Positions 7,255-9,507 of a stretch of DNA of 9,507 bases are shown here, piece by piece. The DNA is from Helicobacter sp. Its GTDB lineage: Bacteria; Campylobacterota; Campylobacteria; Campylobacterales; Helicobacteraceae. The DNA is taken from contig JAAVGZ010000073.1 of the NCBI GenBank assembly GCA_014799985.1, forward strand, positions 1 to 9,507, written 5' to 3'. The notes beneath the pieces are model-generated. The model had not been told where the DNA came from, did no database searches, and worked only from the letters and a program-made list of their open reading frames with translations. Made by a program: the position numbers and the translations under genes. The stretch's first letter is position 1; the number at the start of each line of letters is the position of its first letter.

Positions 7255-8406
7255 ATGCGTATCACGCTCGATTCCTCGCCCACGTTGCGCGAGCGCGCGC
7301 TGACGCTCCAAACGGCGCACAGCACGATAGAGACGCCCGTTTTCATGCCCGTTGGCACGCAGGCGAGCGTCAAGGCGCTCGATTCTCTTGATATGCGCAA
7401 TCTTGGCGCGCACATCATTCTTGCCAACACCTACCATCTCTACCTGCGCCCGGGCGCCGAGAGGGTTGCGCAGCTCGGCGGGCTGCATGGATTCTGCAAT
7501 TTTCCCCATAGCTTCCTGACCGACAGCGGCGGATTCCAAGCCTTCAGCCTCGCGCAAAATGTGCGCTATGTCGAGGACGGAATCGTGTTCAAGAGCCACA
7601 TTGACGGCAGCAAGCACCTCTTTACGCCCGCAAAGGTGCTCGAGATTCAATACCTGCTCAACAGCGACATCATGATGGTGCTCGATGACCTCATCGCGCT
7701 GCCCGCGCCGCGGCAAAGAATCGAGCAAAGCATCGCACGCACGATTGATTGGGCAAGGCAAAGCTTCGCGCACCACAAACGCAGGCGCGAGGAGGGCGCG
7801 GCACAGGGCAACAACATCTTCGCGATTGTGCAGGGCGGCACAGACAAGCTGTTGCGCAAGGTTTGCGCCGAATCGCTCTGCGAGCTCGACTTTGACGGCT
7901 ATGCGCTCGGCGGGCTGTCCGTTGGCGAGCCCAACCTCGAGATGTACGCGACCATCGCCCACACCGCGCCGATTCTGCCGCATGGCAAGCCTCGCTACCT
8001 CATGGGCGTGGGCACGCCCGAAGACCTCATCGAGGGCATCGCGCACGGAATCGACATGTTCGACTGCGTGATGCCCACGCGCAACGCACGCAACGGGACG
8101 CTGTTCGTGCGCGAGGGGCGGCTGTCTATCAAGGCGGCAATCCACAAAGATTCTCCCCTGCCCATCGAGCCAGATTGCACCTGCCACACCTGCACGCACC
8201 ACACGCGCGCCTATCTGCACCACCTGTTCAAGGCAAAGGAGCTAAGCTACTATCGCCTCGCAAGCATTCATAATCTCCATTATTACCTCGAGCTCGTGCG
8301 CGCCGCGCGCCGCGCCATTTTGGCTGGGAGCTTTCGCGCCTTTCGCGCCGCGTTCTATGCCGCACGCAACGCCGAGATTCCGCAATATGACGGCTGTGTA
8401 CTTTAG
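7255..8406 (+). CDS. tgt: tRNA-guanine transglycosylase
   Basis: Tgt swaps guanine-34 for preQ1 in the anticodon of GUN-decoding tRNAs, a step in queuosine synthesis. The start is the ATG at 7255, seven bases after nadA; the frame stays open upstream within nadA, but the Tgt N-terminus ETPVFMPVGTQ follows 7255 at the usual distance. The protein has 383 residues (H. pylori about 371). Catalytic features are TDSGGFQAF with Asp90, IVQGG, YALGGLSVGE, LMGVGTPEDL, and FDCVMPTRNARNG with nucleophile Asp270. The zinc site is Cys308-x-Cys310-x2-Cys313 with His339, the standard 26-residue spacing. Only a weak TAGG precedes the start. The last 20 bases overlap bioV when that gene starts at 8387. Confidence 0.97.
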   Translation: MRITLDSSPTLRERALTLQTAHSTIETPVFMPVGTQASVKALDSLDMRNLGAHIILANTYHLYLRPGAERVAQLGGLHGFCNFPHSFLTDSGGFQAFSLAQNVRYVEDGIVFKSHIDGSKHLFTPAKVLEIQYLLNSDIMMVLDDLIALPAPRQRIEQSIARTIDWARQSFAHHKRRREEGAAQGNNIFAIVQGGTDKLLRKVCAESLCELDFDGYALGGLSVGEPNLEMYATIAHTAPILPHGKPRYLMGVGTPEDLIEGIAHGIDMFDCVMPTRNARNGTLFVREGRLSIKAAIHKDSPLPIEPDCTCHTCTHHTRAYLHHLFKAKELSYYRLASIHNLHYYLELVRAARRAILAGSFRAFRAAFYAARNAEIPQYDGCVL

Positions 8407-8974
8407 CGGCTTTGGCTTCGCGAACGAAAGCGCGCTTTTTGCCGCGCCCCAAAGCGCCGTGCGTGAATGCCTTGATGTGCGCGAGTGCGATGTCGTGGGC
8501 TTCAGCTATGGTGCGCAAAAGGCTGTGCGCTATGCGCTGCATGCCACGCGCCCAATCCGCCGCCTCTCCTTGCTCTCGCCCGCGTTTTTTCATGGCATGC
8601 CCACAAAGCGCAAAGAGGCGGAGCTGCGGCTTTTTGCTGCCAACCCAACGCGCTATCTGCGGGCGTTTTTGCAACAAGCGCTCGGCGACACAGACGCGAG
8701 CGAGGCGCAAAGGGAGCTCGTCTTGCCCTATTTCTGCCTCGCTGCGCCCGAATCGATTCACGCGGACGCTTTGGGGGATGATTTGCGCGCGTTGCTGTTT
8801 TACGCATTTTGCGCCGATGAGCTCGCGCAGATTTGCGCGCGTGGAATCGAAATCGAGGTGTTCTTGGGCGCAAAAGACAGAATCGTGAACGCGCTAGAGG
8901 CGCGCGATTTTTTTGCGCCGCTCGTAACGCGCCTTTTTTGGGTGCGAGACGCGGGGCATTTGTTGCTGCTGTGA
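8387..8974 (+). CDS. bioV: Pimeloyl-ACP methyl ester esterase BioV
   Basis: BioV removes the methyl cap from pimeloyl-ACP methyl ester, ending the BioC-dependent route to the biotin side chain. It replaces BioH in Helicobacter. The 195-residue product starts TAVYFSGFGFANESALF, matching my recollection of the H. pylori BioV N-terminus (SGFGF..NESALF). It has a nucleophile elbow GFSYGA with Ser40, a likely acid Asp164 in GAKDRIVN, and His191 in AGHLLLL only five residues from the end. Together these give a compact alpha/beta-hydrolase triad. The start is uncertain: ATG at 8387 is preferred, GTG at 8396 would give VYFSGFGF, and ATG at 8357 adds ten unlikely residues. All overlap tgt, so translation is probably coupled. 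A DUF452/BioG-type esterase is the alternative, but the SGFGF start argues against it. Confidence 0.8.
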   Translation: MTAVYFSGFGFANESALFAAPQSAVRECLDVRECDVVGFSYGAQKAVRYALHATRPIRRLSLLSPAFFHGMPTKRKEAELRLFAANPTRYLRAFLQQALGDTDASEAQRELVLPYFCLAAPESIHADALGDDLRALLFYAFCADELAQICARGIEIEVFLGAKDRIVNALEARDFFAPLVTRLFWVRDAGHLLLL

Positions 8975-8976
8975 GG

Positions 8977-9004
8977 TTGTGGGCAGAAGCCCCCAAGTCG
9001 TTTT
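8977..9004 (+). terminator. Possible weak terminator after bioV
   Basis: GGGC-AGAA-GCCC (8981-8992) can extend by TTG/CAA across one mismatch. TTTT follows only after a five-base gap (9001-9004), so this is a poor intrinsic terminator. It is nonetheless the best candidate for the end of the long operon. Confidence 0.3.
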
Positions 9005-9034
9005 GAATGTGTTTTACACATGCTTGGTATGATT

Positions 9035-9070
9035 GATTGCCACGCATTCTTGCGAATGCTTGCAATGACG
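9035..9070 (-). repeat. GTCATTGC-type palindromic repeat unit 1
   Basis: Read on the minus strand, the unit begins CGTCATTGC and ends GGCAATC, with an inner perfect hairpin GCATTC-TTGC-GAATGC (plus strand 9044-9059). Over 33 bases it differs at only two positions from the unit at 9286-9318. Confidence 0.8.
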
Positions 9071-9097
9071 AGAAAGGCGCATGCAAAATTTTCCATT

Positions 9098-9123
9098 GTC
9101 ATGTTGAGCGTTAGCATTGCATC
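9098..9123 (+). repeat. Diverged repeat unit (GTCATGTTGAGC type)
   Basis: GTCATGTTGAGCG followed by TTAGCATTGCATC resembles the other units, with CATGTTGAG in place of CATTGCGAG. It has no clear partner arm nearby. Confidence 0.5.
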
Positions 9124-9157
9124 TCTTATGTTTGGAATCTTGAAAGTTTCTGTCTAT

Positions 9158-9214
9158 CGTCATTGCGAGGCAGCAGCTGAAGCAATCGAACGTCTATGAA
9201 CGCTCACAATGACG
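9158..9214. repeat. Inverted pair of CGTCATTGnGAG arms
   Basis: The left arm CGTCATTGCGAG (9158-9169) faces the right arm CTCACAATGACG (9203-9214). The arms pair over 11 of 12 positions with one C-A mismatch and enclose a 33-base loop. The left part, up to AAGCAATC at 9187, is a full unit of the same family. Confidence 0.7.
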
Positions 9215-9223
9215 TTCCGTTGG

Positions 9224-9318
9224 GTCATTGCGAGCGAGTGCAACGAGCGCGGCAATCAACAGGCAAAGAATCCCAACACGGTTGCTTGCCACACATTCTT
9301 GCGAATGCTCGCAATGAC
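9224..9318. repeat. Composite inverted pair of full repeat units
   Basis: A plus-strand unit (9224-9257, GTCATTGCGAGC to GGCAATC) faces a minus-strand unit (9284-9318). The outer 12 bases are perfectly complementary (9224-9235 with 9307-9318). Inner GGCAATCAAC (9251-9260) pairs 9 of 10 with GTTGCTTGCC (9281-9290). The whole 95 bases can form one long hairpin, as in non-coding miniature or palindromic repeat families. Confidence 0.75.
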
Positions 9319-9438
9319 ACAATGCGTGCGTCTTAGTCGCCCCTCCGAATCACTAAAAAAAGCGCGCGCAAAGCTATGGCGAAGCCACAGCACAGCGCCG
9401 CTTTGGTTATTGCGATTTTCCCATGTGCTATTGCTCAT
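9256..9438 (-). CDS. Possible short ORF of unknown function, half made of repeat
   Basis: I do not recognise this 60-residue product. On the minus strand an ATG (9438-9436) sits seven bases after a near-ideal Shine-Dalgarno GGGAGGA (9452-9446), and an extended -10-like element lies further upstream. The first part, to about residue 37 (MSNSTWENRNNQSGAVLWL and on), is in non-repeat DNA with ordinary codon use. The rest (THCVIASIRKNVWQATV and on) is simply the translation of the repeat unit at 9284-9318. The N-terminal part may be a remnant of a gene cut off by the repeat, a small real protein, or chance. An in-frame GTG at 9465 is less likely because it lies upstream of the Shine-Dalgarno. Confidence 0.3.
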   Translation of the reverse strand: MSNSTWENRNNQSGAVLWLRHSFARAFFSDSEGRLRRTHCVIASIRKNVWQATVLGFFAC

Positions 9439-9454
9439 GATTCTATCCTCCCAA

Positions 9455-9505
9455 CCACAGCGCACACGTCTATGTTCTCATCTTAACATAGACGAAGCGC
9501 TGTGG
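9455..9505. repeat. Long two-step inverted repeat at the right edge
   Basis: CCACAGCGC (9455-9463) is perfectly complementary to GCGCTGTGG (9497-9505). Nested inside, CGTCTATGTT (9467-9476) is perfectly complementary to AACATAGACG (9485-9494). The arms are separated by a 3/2-base internal loop, and the terminal loop is eight bases (9477-9484). No T-run follows on the minus strand, so it is not a leftward terminator; the plus-strand flank is outside the window. It could be an operator around the minus-strand -10, a leader hairpin, or a repeat. Confidence 0.8.
9473..9488 (-). promoter_or_regulatory. Possible extended -10 on the minus strand
   Basis: TAAGAT (minus strand, 9485-9480) is preceded by TG one base upstream (9488-9487), giving TG-N-TAnnAT. 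A start near 9473 would put about 35 bases of leader before the ATG at 9438. It lies in the loop of the inverted repeat 9455-9505. The match is partial (four of six), so this is suggestive only. Confidence 0.3.
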
Positions 9506-9507
9506 AG

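Larger units (their letters stand above)
8975..9507. other. Repeat-rich intergenic region
   Basis: These 533 bases contain no convincing conserved gene. They hold a weak terminator-like hairpin, a small perfect hairpin (ATGTGT-TTT-ACACAT, 9007-9021), several GTCATTGCGAG-type repeat units in both orientations between 9035 and 9318, a possible minus-strand short ORF, and a long inverted repeat at the right edge. Base use is more AT-rich and less coding-like than the block on the left. No tRNA fold and no transposase fragment were recognised. Confidence 0.8.

Noticed and set aside
7237..8223. 328-residue minus-strand open frame opposite tgt
   Set aside because: It is antisense to a fully conserved tgt, has no recognisable motif, and is expected from high GC codon use. 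The same holds for the other long antisense frames, for example 4458-5174 and 3007-3684.
8800..9117. Minus-strand frame of 105 residues after bioV
   Set aside because: It overlaps bioV and its N-terminal part is translated repeat (VIASIRKNAWQS); no ribosome-binding site was seen.
9035..9318. CRISPR array
   Set aside because: The repeat units are palindromic, alternate in orientation and have irregular spacing without unique spacers of constant length.
9354..9405. Minus-strand hairpin (CAAAGC...GCTTTG with GGCG/CGCC) followed by a T-run, as a terminator
   Set aside because: Seven bases separate the stem from the T-run, the stem has a three-base bulge and a 14-base loop, and it lies inside the possible short ORF; too weak to list as a terminator.

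Overview
The window is one densely packed, entirely plus-strand gene block (1 to 8974) followed by about 530 bases of repeat-rich intergenic DNA. The organism is most likely a GC-rich Helicobacter or a close relative. Three things point there: (i) the order PEB4/HP0175-type peptidyl-prolyl isomerase, class II fructose-bisphosphate aldolase, EF-P is the HP0175-HP0177 order of H. pylori; (ii) psd and nadA are adjacent, as in H. pylori; (iii) the last gene encodes a short esterase with the features of BioV, a biotin-pathway enzyme described as restricted to Helicobacter. The GC content, in the mid-fifties by sampling, is high for that genus.

Layout: the 3' part of thiG (thiamine thiazole synthase) is followed by mntP (Mn2+ exporter). 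A 98-base gap carries a clear extended -10 promoter. It drives a probable nine-gene run: periplasmic parvulin PPIase, fba, efp, DJ-1/PfpI protein, an MltC-like lipoprotein lytic transglycosylase, psd, nadA, tgt, bioV. Gaps inside the run are 11 bases or less, or the genes overlap (by 10, 4, 38 and 20 bases), so translation is probably coupled. The functions are mixed housekeeping: periplasmic protein folding, glycolysis/gluconeogenesis, translation, stress protection, peptidoglycan turnover, phosphatidylethanolamine synthesis, NAD synthesis, tRNA queuosine modification and biotin synthesis.

Region 8975-9507 holds a weak possible terminator, a cluster of GTCATTGCGAG-type palindromic repeat units in both orientations, a possible 60-residue minus-strand ORF with an excellent Shine-Dalgarno sequence, and, at the right edge, a long two-step inverted repeat (9 bp + 10 bp) whose loop carries an extended -10-like sequence pointing at that ORF.

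The most unusual whole-window signal is compositional. The pentamer pair GAATC/GATTC (GAWTC) occurs about 78 times by eye, roughly four to five times chance, while GACTC/GAGTC is almost absent. It occurs in all three codon phases. The rare codons GGA and AGA occur nearly only where they create this word. This suggests selection on the DNA word itself and not on the proteins. No mobile element, CRISPR array, tRNA or rRNA was seen, and no clearly new multi-gene system.
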